A stretch of DNA of 64,000 nucleotides, taken from the NCBI RefSeq assembly GCF_038502225.1, contig NC_091292.1:51867992-51931991 (forward strand), given 5' to 3'. A program made the translations under genes and the position numbers. The DNA is from Cherax quadricarinatus (taxonomy: Eukaryota; Arthropoda; Malacostraca; Decapoda; Parastacidae). Positions 1 to 11,720 of the stretch are shown here, piece by piece; position 1 is the first letter of the stretch, and each line of letters begins with the position of its first letter. The notes beneath the pieces are model-generated. The model did not search any database. It was not told the DNA's origin and saw nothing but the letters and a program-made list of their open reading frames with translations.

Positions 1-95
1 TGGACCGGTAAGCCAGCGGAACGGCTTGGTCAGATGTCAGGAACCACTTGTCCTGTTTCCTGACATCCCTTAACTAAACTAACCTAACTACACTA
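1..95 (+). repeat. SINE-like element with CCTAA-rich tail, copy 1
   Basis: This copy reads GGACCGGTAAGCCAGCGGAA, then a TGTCAGGAA...CCTGTTTCCTGACA inverted block, then AACTAACCTAACTA. Related copies lie at 3712, 3905, 12326 and 17770. The head loosely resembles a tRNA box A, but I see no clear box B, so a tRNA origin is only possible. This copy has an internal deletion and may run off the left edge. Confidence 0.6.
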
Positions 96-1683
96 ATGTG
101 TACGTTTAGATAATTGCTAATATGAAAATGTAAAAAAAATGAGATACAGTGTTCTTAAATGCTAGATTATATTCTATAGCTGATAATTCATTGGGATGAT
201 TGTTTCAGGGTAATGATGGGCTATTGTTCAGCAGCTGAGCCCAAAATACAGGTTCCTGGTGTCAGCATTTTCAGTTTCATTTTTTTGGCATTGCCTCTGG
301 AAATTCCAGCTATAAGAAACTCACAATAACATTTAACTATAAAAGATATATTCATGTCATGCCAAATGACATGACAAGGGGAAATAATTACTGGGGACTG
401 TTACCTCCCTTGAAAAACCAAACTGTAAATTATATAATAATTTCTAAGTTACTGTAACAGAACCTTTTACTTTTCGAAGGATCATCATTGCAAGATTTTT
501 TCACTCTCCTAAAGTGTTTTCTCTAGACCAGAAGAGTTATTTAAATGTAATATTGATAGTAGCAGATCTACTCTACCTGCTAGCAGATGGAAATTGGAAA
601 TTTATGGTTGCTACATCTAAATACTTGACATTTCTCCTACTTCTTACAGTCAACATGATAAATCATATAATATTTATTAAATACATTAACTTTTAAGTAT
701 ATTGTTCATACTCGAAATCAATAATAATGAATAGTAACTCTGGTCATTATCAAAAATACTTCCTAAGTAAAATTATAAAGATTATTTTTTTTTCTTTTAC
801 TACACTGGCTGCTTCCCACCATGATCTTGCCAGAAGTGTGTTCATCACAATGCAAAATAAAAGTATTTCGGTCGAGGGTATCCCCGTATTCCGCAATCCC
901 AGTCTCTTGAGCTCCAATACACGCGACTGGAATAGTGCAGAGTGCGACAAAAGTTGACAGTTCAGTTAAATATTAATGCTGAAGATTTGAAAGGAATCAG
1001 GAAAGACATTCATAAGTCACATGGAAACTATCATTCAGGTTTCTTCTATATCAACTGTAAATTAGGACAAGCAAAGTCCAAATTTAATTCAGACCTTTCA
1101 AAATGACCAAAATTTTGAAATACACGAGCACATTAATCATGAAACATCTCAGGAGCTTCATATGACGTTTGAGCATCGAAAGCTAAAGATAGTCAGATGC
1201 AGCAATCAGAAATTATCATGTAAAGAGCAGTAATTCAAGTTTTCCGGTGTCTTTCAAAAAAAAAAAACGAATTGTAACGTGCTAAAATCAATCGAAACTT
1301 TCTTCTAAGTCAGACTGATCAGCATTTAAGAAAGTAAGGAATTAAGTTTTATTTAAGCCCAGTGAACATAACATACATATCCTTTAGAATGGTCTTGAGG
1401 GAACTTTAATGTCATTGGCACATAAATGAGCATTAAGGTGATTTAACCGAGGGTAACCAAATGAAGTCAAACACTGTGACTTATTTCTGATCAGAAAAAG
1501 TATTCATAAACTGTTTCAGAGAAACCAATTGCTTTGATAAAACTGGCAAATGAGAACATACACAATCTAACATCAAAATATTGTTTACTGTGGAGGAAAC
1601 ACATCGGTACCAAAAGTTTAAAGGCCAGAAGATGCATTTTCCAGTTATTGCACAGAATGCAACTAAATTTGTGCATAAATAAG
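96..1683. other. AT-rich intergenic DNA, no gene recognised
   Basis: The stretch is AT-rich with homopolymer runs, and its short open frames resemble no known protein. Around 800-845 a CACTGGCTGCTTCCCACCA...TCTTGCCAGAAG segment looks like a badly decayed, internally deleted copy of the 3' untranslated tail of the RTE-like LINE at 56.65 kb. Otherwise I see nothing. Confidence 0.5.
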
Positions 1684-1800
1684 TAAGTTTATTCAGGTAT
1701 ACACAAATACAGTTACATAGATTATCATACATAGCAGCATATGTGTAGAGAACCTGGGATAACCCAAAAAGTCAGGCATATACAGCCTTAACCCGGGAAA
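1684..1800 (-). repeat. SINE 3' tail, reverse orientation
   Basis: Read on the minus strand it contains TTGGGTTATCCCAGGTTCTC, then ACACATATGCTGCTATGTAT, and ends in CTGAATAAACTTACTTA. The same tail lies on the plus strand at 18465-18640. It is the 3' half of a dispersed short retroposon. The tRNA-like head is missing, so this copy is 5'-truncated. Confidence 0.75.
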
Positions 1801-3711
1801 TGATCCATCCATTTTATGCGCTGCATCAGCCACTGAATATTGATGCTTATATTTTTTTTTAATCAGAGGAAAGTGTAATCCCGTAGTCATATAGCACCTA
1901 TAGAATGGGAGGCATTCAAATTCGATTCAAGCATATGAAGGATAAGTCAAGTTCCTTGGATCAAGAGCCCCTCACCAAAATCAAGGGAAAAAATGCAATA
2001 AGGGAAAATAATACTTTGCAATTTAGATGTTAAAATTGGCAAAATGGTCGACCAGAGGAACGTCTCTCCAGTCATCATCACACGGAAATAAAAAAAATGG
2101 GAATGGCCTTTGACATGCATCGTACACAGCTCACTCAACCATGCAAATAGTCCCATGACTCTTTCCTGATATACAGTAAACAAGTGTCAAAATTTTTAGG
2201 CCTGTTAAATAAGGCGTTTTCGACTAATAAAATTTTTGATAAAGCAAACGTAAATGAAAATGTTTTAAAAATAGGAAAGTCTCGTCACTTTAAATTTAAA
2301 ATGTCATAAATCCGCAATTTTTTTATTTTTTTCTCCTTTACTTTTTATTTACATTCTGTTTCAAATTCTGTATATTTCTGTAAGAAAAAAAAGATATTTA
2401 GATTTTTTGAAAGATCCAATTTGATCAAGTTGACAAAAAAAAAAAAATGGCAAATTGGCATCCTCAGAGATTAAAATTATTATTAAAAAAAAAATACTTT
2501 TTATTATTTTTTGGTTTGAAGCTGGTCAGAATTTACATACTGAAATTTGCATAACTCAAAATGAAAGAATGAAAGAGACCCATCAAGCAGACTAAAAAAA
2601 AAAAAAGGAAAAAAAAATTCTTCAGTAATTAATTTGATTCCAACAACTCCAAGTTTCTTTTATAATAATTTCAGTAAAATTTCAATTTTTCCCCACTTGT
2701 GGGTTATCATATTTATTATAAAAAATGTCGTTATTAATAATCTGAAACCAGACAGAAGAGGAACTTGTTAATGATTGAATAAAATTAAATATTGTATCTT
2801 TATTTATTCAACGAAATTTGCAAAGTGGGACGATGTACCAGCCAGTGGCAGCGGGAACCTCGTCTTCTGAAAACCAAACCAGTGGGGAAATTTCAAGTCG
2901 GTCAGACGAGTCATTCTCCAGTCATGGCATGGATTACAACGATTCCATGTTTTTTTGTACTGTTTTACAACGACAAACTTGGCAAACGTAACTTAATAAT
3001 TAATATCCTGGTCCTAAGATGCATCAGCCATTAAATACTAAAGTCGTTCAGAAGAAGTTAATTGAAATTTATTTAACGTAATTTAGCGTGAATAAAAAAA
3101 TTACACATTATTTTACAGATGTGTAGATGTAGAGTCGTCAACTCTACATCCACACATTTCTTCGGGTATACCTAATAATCCCAGAGAAAAACAACATTCC
3201 CACTTGTAGTCTGATAATTAGTTGCCTTGAATCCTTCACAGTTATTACCTCAATTAATTTCATACGTAGTAATTACTAATGATTACTAGGAAATAACATA
3301 TCAATGGAATTGTTAATCTTGTTCTATATTTGCTAGTATTATCTTCAGTGACAAGTGTAATGTAATCAAGCTTCCGGCTCAGTTTAAATATAACTTGGAG
3401 AAGCTATTTCCATGTTGAATTTACTGTTTATAATGTAATATATATTTTGGTTTAAAGATATAAAATGAAGGTTTAGTATAAGGCCAAACTGAAGTAATTT
3501 GTATGTAATATATGGAATTAGGACAGTTTAAATACTCAGAGAAGAGTATATAACTTATATATGTACCATAAATAGAAAACAAGAGTTTCTCGCTTGATTA
3601 AGGCACTAATCATCAGGTAGTCTTATAAAAATTATATAAACATCTTCTATATAAGATATTTAGAGATCATTTGTATTCTTATATCATTTACATTCTTATA
3701 TTTTTAAAGGG
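1801..3711. other. AT-rich intergenic DNA, no gene recognised
   Basis: Long A and T runs are frequent (for example near 2310-2340, 2440 and 2590). No open frame has a recognisable domain. Two short complementary blocks at 3127-3160 (GTAGAGTCGTCAACTCTAC type) form a small hairpin. Nothing else is supportable. Confidence 0.5.
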
Positions 3712-3842
3712 GTGGAGCGGTAAGCTAGTGGAAGGCCTCGGTCAGATGACCAAAAGCTCCAACGTCGAGTCATCATCTAAGACCCGCGTCAGGAAACATT
3801 TGTCCTGTTTCCTGACGAATCTTACCTAACCTAACCTAATGT
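3712..3842 (+). repeat. SINE-like element with CCTAA tail, copy 2
   Basis: This is the most complete copy of the family. GGAGCGGTAAGCTAGTGGAA is followed by GGTCAGATGACC, then CCCGCGTCAGGAA...CCTGTTTCCTGACG, and a tail TTACCTAACCTAACCTAAT. The (CCTAA)3 tail is the complement of the arthropod TTAGG telomere unit. Confidence 0.7.
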
Positions 3843-3904
3843 ATTAAAGGGGATTAGTCTTAACACAGCTTAATGCTTAAAGTCATAACCATTATTTTTA
3901 TAGA

Positions 3905-4060
3905 GATGGACCGGTAAGCCAGCGGAAGTCCTCTGTCAGATGATCAAATGCTCCAGCTGGGGGTTATCACAAGACTAACATCCGCGTCAGGACAAATTTG
4001 TCCTGTTTCCTGACAAACATTATACCTACCCGCATAAGGAAATAATTATCCTGTTTCCTG
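3905..4060 (+). repeat. SINE-like element, copy 3, partly duplicated 3' half
   Basis: It begins GATGGACCGGTAAGCCAGCGG and reaches TGTCCTGTTTCCTGACAAA. The 3' half, CCTGTTTCCTG, then recurs twice (near 4050 and 4155) with small changes, suggesting local duplication or a second truncated insertion. Same family as 3712. Confidence 0.65.
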
Positions 4061-4105
4061 GCAAATGTTATATAACCTATCCTTATCAATACATTATCTA
4101 ATTTA

Positions 4106-4137
4106 GTTAAATGGATCATCTATATGATCCATTTAAC
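4106..4137. repeat. Perfect 14-bp inverted repeat (hairpin)
   Basis: GTTAAATGGATCAT at 4106-4119 and its exact complement at 4124-4137 are separated by CTAT. The stem has no mismatch. It lies between two SINE-like fragments. No function is evident. Confidence 0.9.
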
Positions 4138-4696
4138 AAAGTGTCAGGAGACACTTGTTCTGTCTCCTGACGAGTATAACAACAACTAATATAAAAACGT
4201 AACATGTGTGAAGTCTTATTAGAGTCAAATAATAATATATAATGATGAATACTGAATGTCATCCTTCTGGTCTCTGTCCTGAAGGAAGATCTATATACAG
4301 GAAAACTGTGAACTATAGTGCACAGAGATGCAGTCTTTATATCACTGGGAGTTAGTCTTTTGTGTTTCGGTCAGTTACAAGCAGCTCCCAAAATAAGATT
4401 AAAATTTCTCGCCCCTAAAATTAAACATGCCAACCAGGTGTCTATATGGATGACCGGTATTGTGTATTATTAGTGTTTTTGATGACATATTGTACTTGTT
4501 GCTCAAGTAACTGTGTGGGGTTACTATATTTCTTCCCTTTCCCTTACAGATGTGCATTCAGTTAATCCTTTGACTCTTTTATTCAACATACAGTCCTCAA
4601 CCAATTTCACGTTATAGTGGTAATATATCACAATATTTAAATGGTAATATTCTTTCTTTGAGAGGATGTTAGAGGTCCCGCTTGTGATCAAGGTGC

Positions 4697-7334
4697 GTGA
4701 CAGAGGCGGTCATGTAGTGGGACAGAGGGGATCATGTAGTGTGACAGAGGTGGTCATGTGGTGTGACGGAGGCGGTCATGTGGTGTGACAGAGGCGGTCA
4801 TGTAGTGGGACAGAGGGGATCATGTAGTGTGACAGAGGCGGTCATGTGGTGTGACAGAGGCGGTCATGTGGTGTGACAGAGGCGGTCATGTAGTGGGACA
4901 GAGGGGATCATGTAGTGTGACAGAGGTGGTCATGTGGTGTGACAGAGGCGGTCATGTGGTGTGACAGAGGCGGTCATGTAGTGGGACAGAGGAGATCATG
5001 TAGTGTGACAGAGGCGGTTATGTGGTGTGACAGAGGCGGTCATGTGGTGTAACAGAGGCTGTCATGTAGTGTAACAGAGGCGGTCATGTATGACAGAGGC
5101 GGTCATGTGGTGTGACAGCGGCGGTCATGTAGTGTGACAGAGGCGGTCATGTAGTGTGACAGAGGCGGTCATGTGATGTGACAGAGGCGGTCATGTAGTG
5201 TGACAGAGGCGGTCATGTGGTGTGACAGAGACGGTCATGTAGTGGGACAGAGGGGATCATGTAGTGTGACAGAGGCGGTCATGTGGTGTGACAGAGGCGG
5301 TCATGTAGTGGGACAGAGGGGATCATGTAGTGTGACAGAGGCGGTCATGTGGTGTGACAGAGGCGGTCATGTAGTGGGACAGAGGGGATCATGTAGTGTG
5401 ACAGACGCGGTCATGTGGTGTGACAGAGGCGGTTATGTGGTGTGACAGAGGCGGTCATGTGGTGTAACAGAGGCGGTCATGTAGTGTAACAGAGGCGGTC
5501 ATGTAGTATGACAGAGACGGTCACGTGGTGTGGCAGAGGCGGTCATGTAGTGTGACAGAGGCGGTCATGTATTATGACAGAGGCGGTCATGTGGTGTGAC
5601 AGAGGCGGTCATGTAGTGTGACAGAGGCGGTCATGTAGTGTGACAGAGGCGGTCATGTGGTGTGACAGAGGCGGTCATGTAGTATGACAGAGGCGGTCAT
5701 GTGGTGTGACAGAGGCGGTCATGTAGTGTGACAGAGGCGGTCATGTAGTATGACAGAGGCGGTCATGTGGTGTGACAGAGGCGGTCATGTAGTGTGACAG
5801 AGGCGGTCATGTGGTGTGACAGAGGCGGTCATGTAGTATGACAGAGGCGGTCATGTGGTGTGACAGAGGCGGTCATGTAGTGTGACAGAGGCGGTCATGT
5901 AGTGTGACAGAGGCGGTCATGTATTATGACAGAGGCGGTCATGTGGTGTGACAGAGGCGGTCATGTAGTGTGACAGAGGCGGTCATGTAGTGTGACAGAG
6001 GCGGTCATGTGGTGTGACAGAGGCGGTCATGTAGTATGACAGAGGCGGTCATGTGGTGTGACAGAGGCGGTCATGTAGTGTGACAGAGGCGGTCATGTAG
6101 TATGACAGAGGCGGTCATGTGATGTGACAGAGGCGGTCATGTACTGTGACAGAGGCGGTCATGTGGTGTGACAGAGGCGGTCATGTAGTATGACAGAGGC
6201 GGTCATGTGGTGTGACAGAGGTGGTCATGTAGTATGACAGAAGCGGTCATGTAGTATGACAGAGGCGGTCATGTAGTGTGACAGAAGCGGTCATGTAGTG
6301 TGACAGAGGGGGTCATGTAGTGTGACAGAGGGAATCATGTAGTGTGACAGAGGGGATCGTGTAGTGTGACATAGGGGATCATGTAGTGTGACAGAAGGAA
6401 TCATGTAGTGTGACAGAGGCGGTCATGTGGTGTGACAGAGGCGGTCATGTGGTGTGACAGAGGCGGTCATGTGGTGTAACAGAGGCGGTCATGTAGTGTA
6501 ACAGAGGCAGTCATGTAATATGACAGAGGCGGTCATGTGGTGTGACAGAGGCGGTCATGTAGTATGCCAGAGGCGGTCATGTAGTGTGACAGAGGGAATC
6601 ATGTAATGTGACAGAAGGAATCATGTAGTGTGACAGAGGGAATCATGTAGTGTGACAGAGGGGATCATGTAGTGTGACAGAGGGGATCATGTAATGTGAC
6701 AGAAGGAATCATGTAGTGTGACAGAGGGGATCATGTAGTGTGACAGAGGGGATCATGTAATGTGACAGAAGGAATCATGTAGTGTGACAGAGGGGATCAT
6801 GTAGTGTGACAGAGGGGATCATGTAGTGTGACAGAGGGGATCATGTAGTGTGACAGAGGGGATCATGTAGTGTGACAGAGGGGATCATGTAGTGTGACAG
6901 AGGGGATCATGTAATGTGACAGAAGGAATCATGTAGTGTGACAGAGGGGATCATGTAGTGTGACAGAGGGGATCATGTAGTGTGACAGAGGGGATCATGT
7001 AGTGTGACAGAGGGGATCATGTAGTGTGACAGAGGGAATCATGTAGTGTGACAGAGGGGATCATGTAGTGTGACAGAGGGGATCATGTAGTGTGACAGAG
7101 GGGATCATGTAGTGTGACAGAGGGGATCATGTAGTGTGACAGAGGGGATCATGTAGTGTGACAGAGGGGATCATGTAATGTGACAGAAGGAATCATGTAG
7201 TGTGACAGAGGGGATCATGTAGTGTGACAGAGGGGATCATGTAGTGTGACAGAGGGGATCATGTAGTGTGACAGAGGGGATCATGTAGTGTGACAGAGGG
7301 AATCATGTAGTGTGACAGAGGGGATCATGTAGTG
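4697..7334 (+). repeat. 22-bp minisatellite, about 120 copies, two sequence zones
   Basis: The unit is TGTGACAGAGGCGGTCATGT plus AG or GG, 22 bp. From about 4.7 to 6.3 kb the GAGGCGGTCATG variant dominates, with a GAGGGGATCATG unit every few copies. From about 6.57 to 7.33 kb nearly all units are GAGGGGATCATGTAGTG or GAAGGAATC variants, after a short mixed zone. Since 22 is not a multiple of 3, open frames inside repeat every 66 nt and are artefacts. The array ends about 215 bp before the first in-frame ATG of the LicD-type gene, so it could sit in or next to its promoter or first intron. Confidence 0.97.
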
Positions 7335-7548
7335 CAGGCAGAATCTGTCACATTATACTTAAGAATATCCGCTTATTAAAAAGGGGCAAAACCTGTTGCT
7401 TATAGTAATATACTTCGGCATAATTTTCAACGATAATATCTTCTGTATTAAATATTCACGGAAACGAGAAACGTTCATTAATATAATAATTTTGTTCATA
7501 TTTTTTTCACATCCAAACGCACTTGCGGTTGCTTGGAAAGGCTACGAC

Positions 7549-9492
7549 ATGACACAAGAAAGAAAGTTGGGTGAAAAATCTCTGAGCTGCCCTGCCCAGT
7601 GTCCGCCATGTTCCACTCCTCTCACACCACCTCAGCACAGATCATTACCAGTAGCTCTCAAGAGAAGACTTGCTGACACCATTGGCACTGTACAACGCCA
7701 GATAGCTCGCCTGGCAGGTATAGTGAATGACACTGGATTTCATTATTTTTCCTTTCAAGTAATACTTGATGTAAAAGTTCAAGAGAACACATTTACAAGG
7801 AGTTTTAATTATTTTAATAACATGTGCATTTATTTACTTGTTTAACGTATAAGAACATACTCGTTTATCTTAATTGTTATATATATCTGCATGGCAGGTA
7901 CTCAGGCTGTAGTGGACGCCAAGTGGGCTCTTACACTGGCAGCTCTTGTAGAGGAACTAGACCCCAGAAGGGTAACCTCAGCCAAGAACAACTGGGATCA
8001 TTCTGCCAGACTTCCGGACATGAAACCTGCTCCAGCCGCTCGCAGTAACACTAGGCATGTGTGTCCTGAGGTGTACTTTGGGAAATCATACGATCATCCA
8101 TTTCACCAGCACGGTATGGAGCCTGATAACTGCACCTATGTACCACCGTTAAGCAAAGTTATCACTGCGGTGCTCCCGGGTCTGTTCTGGCCTAAGGAAG
8201 TCATCAACTTTGTAATTGCACAGATCAGAAAATACTATGACATTCCTATTATTGCTTTGGTGCAGCAAGGATTAGCAGCAGAAATAAAATTGCAGAACGT
8301 TAGAGTTGTACATTCTACGAATAAAAATACAGATGCAAATATTCTTAATAATTTAATAAAGGAGGTTAAAACACCTTATGTATTCATCGGATCGTCGTTG
8401 GTACACTTCAGCAACCAGTCGTCCCTGGAGCGACTGGTAAGGGTACTGGATGAACTGGATCACGTGGAGGTGGCCGGAGGTGCTGCAAGAGATATCCAGG
8501 GCCACTGGACCCATGGCTGTTTGCAGCAACGCATGGCCATTTACCAGTCCACCTACACAATGGGATATTATTATTCTAAATTTGAGTGTATGTACTGCGA
8601 TGACGTGTTAACTCCATTTGTGGCTAGTACCAAGTTGATGAAGAAGGTGACCTTCAGCAGTGACCTTAGCGGCCCTGCTATGTATCGTGACTGGTTTATC
8701 AAGGTAGGTGAAGCAGGCCACTTAGTCATGGTGTGTCCTGACGTCATGTTCTTTCTCAATAACCATGTCAACATGACTCGTGAAAGCTGGCTGCCCGTGG
8801 CACGTCGCTTTGTCCTCCAGAAAATTTCTTACAGAGGAGTTCTGTTTAACTTTACATGCGAAAATATCAACATTAATTGCGATAACGTTCTCAATATTAC
8901 CAGATCCTTTCTACTCCCTCCTTGTTGCATTAATATTGCTGAAGAACAACTAAATATGGTAGCCGACATTGCTGATAAGTACGACCTGCAGTACGAACTA
9001 CAGTCGGGATCTGTTTTGGGTGCTATTAAATTCGGTTCATATCTGCCTTGGGACACGGACCATGATATTTTCATCGAGTGCAAAGACTTTAAAATTTGGT
9101 ACCAGAAACTTACCCCTATAGTAAAAGCTAAAAACTGTATTCCAATAACCAAATACAAAAATATTTTCTTGAAGATAATGTGCCCTTCCTTCAATCTGGA
9201 TATTTTCTGTAGGAAAAAACTGAGCCGGAAGTTTCTCCCAGCCGAGTATATTGACATTCCCACCACTATATGGTACTCAGGTCGCTGGGTCAAAGTGTGT
9301 GCCAATCCTGGACTTTTCACCAGAAACCTCATGGGCTTGGAGGTTCTCAAACACCTCCAGCACTCTACTCATGTCAATGGTTTTGACAAAAATGTTCGTC
9401 CTGGGTGGTGGCTGCCTTGCAGAAGTCCTCACCATCACTCATGTCTCGACCGCTTCCCTGCTGATGGCAATATCCCATTTATCTTGACATAG
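7549..9492 (+). CDS. Glycosyltransferase-like / LicD (fukutin-related) protein, two visible exons
   Basis: Exons are 7549-7717 and 7898-9492. The 180-bp intron has GTATAG at the donor and TGCATGGCAG at the acceptor, phase 1, and the join restores a Gly codon. The product from the first in-frame ATG (7549) is 587 residues. Residues about 100-330 look like a GT2-type fold: an AGGAARDIQGHW block, a CMYCDD motif, YRDWF and CPDVMFF. From about residue 410 a LicD/fukutin-like nucleotidyltransferase fold follows, with SGSVLGAIKFG and PWDTDHD, whose acidic residues (442, 444, 446) match the metal-binding motif of the family. LicD/FKRP enzymes transfer phospho-sugar or phosphocholine groups; the substrate here is unknown. 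The open frame continues upstream of 7549 through a hydrophobic IIILFIFF stretch without an ATG, so a 5' exon with a membrane anchor may be missing; an acceptor-like AG ends at 7540. No stops or frameshifts are seen. Confidence 0.85.
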
Positions 9493-9776
9493 AGTCAGTT
9501 TGCCGTTATCCTTGTCAATGATGCACACAGCTGATTGTTGCAGATCATGGCTCCGTTTTTTTTATGTAAATTTAATTTTAAGTTTAAACTGGAGTAAAAT
9601 TACTGTGGTCTTACTGATTCTAATTATTCAGTTTCCAATTGAAGGAAAATCTTTTACCATAAAAAAATCCAACCAAAGAATCTGTTTCTGAGAAAGTAAA
9701 AATACAGCTTTTTAAATGCAATAATGTTTTTTCTCTTTTCTTTATCATAATAACATATCTTCTTATTTATTGAAAA

Positions 9777-9782
9777 AATAAA
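9777..9782 (+). promoter_or_regulatory. Candidate polyadenylation signal of the LicD-type gene
   Basis: AATAAA lies 285 bp after the stop codon at 9490-9492, followed by a TTATGTATTG stretch. It is the first perfect AATAAA I see downstream of the stop. Weak evidence alone, because the region is AT-rich. Confidence 0.4.
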
Positions 9783-10967
9783 TTATGTATTGACGAGGAG
9801 ATTGGAATAATAAAAAAAAAATTAAAGAATGTAAGAATATTTTTCTTTCATATATTTAACAACACAAGTTTCTCTGCTCTGTTGTATATATAAGTCAATT
9901 CACTACTCATATATTATTTAATTACGGCGCTCTAGTAGGTGAAACATGAGTAGTAGAGGATATCAAACTGGCGAAGTTAGTGAAAGAGGTTCGGTCATAA
10001 CCCTTCCAAATGTGAAATTATCTCAGCTAATAAACCCCTTCATTGCTACAACAAAATCCATTCTTCCAGAAGCCTCATCCTCCTTTACTTCCGTCCACCC
10101 ATTGATGACACACTTCCAAGAATCTTAGGACTGATTCCATTGGCGTAATCTTCACGACAAAAATTAAACAAGATGAAGAGAATGAAACAGGAAATAGCTG
10201 ATTTTGTCAGTCACAGTATCACGACTTCTCTTCATTAACGAAAGGTTAGCCTCATCATGACCAAAACTATTGTATGCTTCTGGTATGAACACAGTTTTGT
10301 CAAAGTTGCTTGGAGACAGGTCAGTCTCACTGTTCGACTCTACTGTGAAAAATTCCATGTCGTTATGATGAATCATAAGCTCGTATAACTACAGCACACC
10401 TATGTGATTGAAGTTTGTTATTAGCGCTGTACTTTTATATATATCATAAAATGCTTCTCCGTTCGTAGTATACACCCTTCAAGGAAGGTTCCTTGATTCT
10501 GGTGAGGAGCTCTTGATCTAGGGAACTAGATCTGTGTTCAGTTCCCTGAATTAAGCTCGAATACCTTCCATCCCCCCCCCACAGGCGCTGTATGATCCTA
10601 CGGGTTTAGCGCTTCACCTTGATCGTAATAATAATAAAACTCATGATAATAAGCAATGGTGTTCGATTTCTTGTTCTTTCTTATTTGGGATTAACTTGTC
10701 GGTATTTAGCTTCAGAGACACCAGATTTCTGATGACCAGCGGGTCCATCACTATCATCTTTTAGGTCAGGGATTCTCAACTTTCTCTCCATCATTAACAC
10801 CCTCGGCTTGCTGTATTTCTCCATTTACTCCCTTTCATACAAAAAAATTATCACTATCACTGCTTTAGGGTAACCTGACCTTGATTACACGCAGTAAATT
10901 CAATACCGAGCAATGTTGCTAAAATTTCAATCGAGGTTTTCGGATTGGTACAGAATTCAGCCAAGGA
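9783..10967. other. Intergenic DNA; one short dispersed repeat
   Basis: No coding signal was recognised. At 10575-10640 a GGCGCTGTATGATCC...GGGTTTAGCGCTT hairpin-like segment is followed by TAATAATAATAA. Degenerate reverse copies lie near 31985-32030 and 60256-60300, the last again next to (ATT)n. It looks like the 3' end of a SINE with an AAT-rich tail. Confidence 0.5.
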
Positions 10968-11105
10968 TACTGTCTTCCAGTTATGTCCTAGAATTTGTGT
11001 TGATAAAGCCACTGGATGGAGAAACGTCTATGTTAAAGATACCCAGATGTTGCATAAGTGTCTAATTTTCATCTTGTCGGTGTTGTATACTATTTATACA
11101 CAAAA
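10968..11105 (+). repeat. Short retroelement end with degenerate hammerhead-like motif
   Basis: It matches the reverse of 56469-56580: ACTGTCTTCCAGTTATGTCC, then TTGATAA at 11000-11006, hairpin CCA...TGG, GAAACGTC at 11021-11028, and AAAGATACCCAGATGTTGCA. It ends with TGTCGGTGTTGTATAC, a 3' signature shared with other members. Stem I complementarity is decayed here (TTGTG against TATGT), so this copy is probably inactive. Confidence 0.6.
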
Positions 11106-11480
11106 TTACAGGAAGTTTTTCTTCCCTGCTTTCCATTAAAGGTATCCTGCACCGTCTGCCCTTGACATCCTTTATTTTGAAAGTTCTAGTTATCCAATCA
11201 GTCATTTTTTTTGCGGTTACGTTAATAACACTGTTATGTTCCTTGAACGTGAGATCGTCTGACATTATCACTTCCGGGTCTCTCACATTTGACTTAGGTT
11301 CTAGTGAGTGGTTTCAGTTTGTCTTGTACTTTGCTCTTACTTTGATTGCCTCCGTTCTTCCATGACATATTAGCTGAAACTTGCCCTCACTGAACATAAT
11401 ATTGTTTTCAGTGGCCCACTGGAAGACTTGGCTTATATCAGCTTGGAGGTTCACTGTGTCTTCAGAGGACGCTACTGTCG
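11106..11480 (-). pseudogene. LINE reverse-transcriptase fragment
   Basis: Minus-strand frames encode VIMSDDLTFKEHNSVINV followed by KKMTDWITRTFKIKD, matching the DLGVVMSEDLTFKDHN region of the better preserved LINE at 25.3-26.6 kb. This is the segment after the reverse transcriptase domain in jockey/CR1-group LINEs. Only a few hundred bases remain, with frame breaks. It lies between two hammerhead-bearing repeat fragments. Confidence 0.7.
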
Positions 11481-11499
11481 TACAGATTCTAGTTCAGTT

Positions 11500-11720
11500 C
11501 CTTTGAGCTGAGCTCTCCTCCAGGCTGAGGGACTGACCACCTCCAATACTATTTTCTCCAATGCTGATTGACTGATTATATCATCTTTACTTCGCTGCTA
11601 CTCCTGCTGACTCAGTATTTGACCGAAGAAGCCTTCAGTGTAGGTGAAACGTTACAACAATAAAGATACCAACTGTGGTACATGTGTCACACTCGACAAC
11701 TTCATATTTTATACCATCTT
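11500..11720 (+). repeat. Diverged copy of the 429-bp repeat unit
   Basis: It shares blocks with the units at 18.8-21.9 kb: GCTCTCCTCCAGGCTGAGGG, ACTGACCACCTC, ACTGATTA, GAAGAAGCCTTCAGTGTAGG, GAAACGTT, AATAAAGATACCAACTG and TGTGTCACAC. The hammerhead-like core reads CCGAAGA instead of CUGAAGA, while stem II (GCCU...AGGU) and GAAACGTT remain. It is the only clearly older relative of the array unit in the window. Confidence 0.65.

Noticed and set aside
5200..5445. Repeat protein with a 22-residue period in the minisatellite
   Set aside because: 22-bp units read through three times give a 66-nt period; no gene structure.
8829..9350. 173-codon minus-strand frame
   Set aside because: Antisense shadow of the LicD exon.
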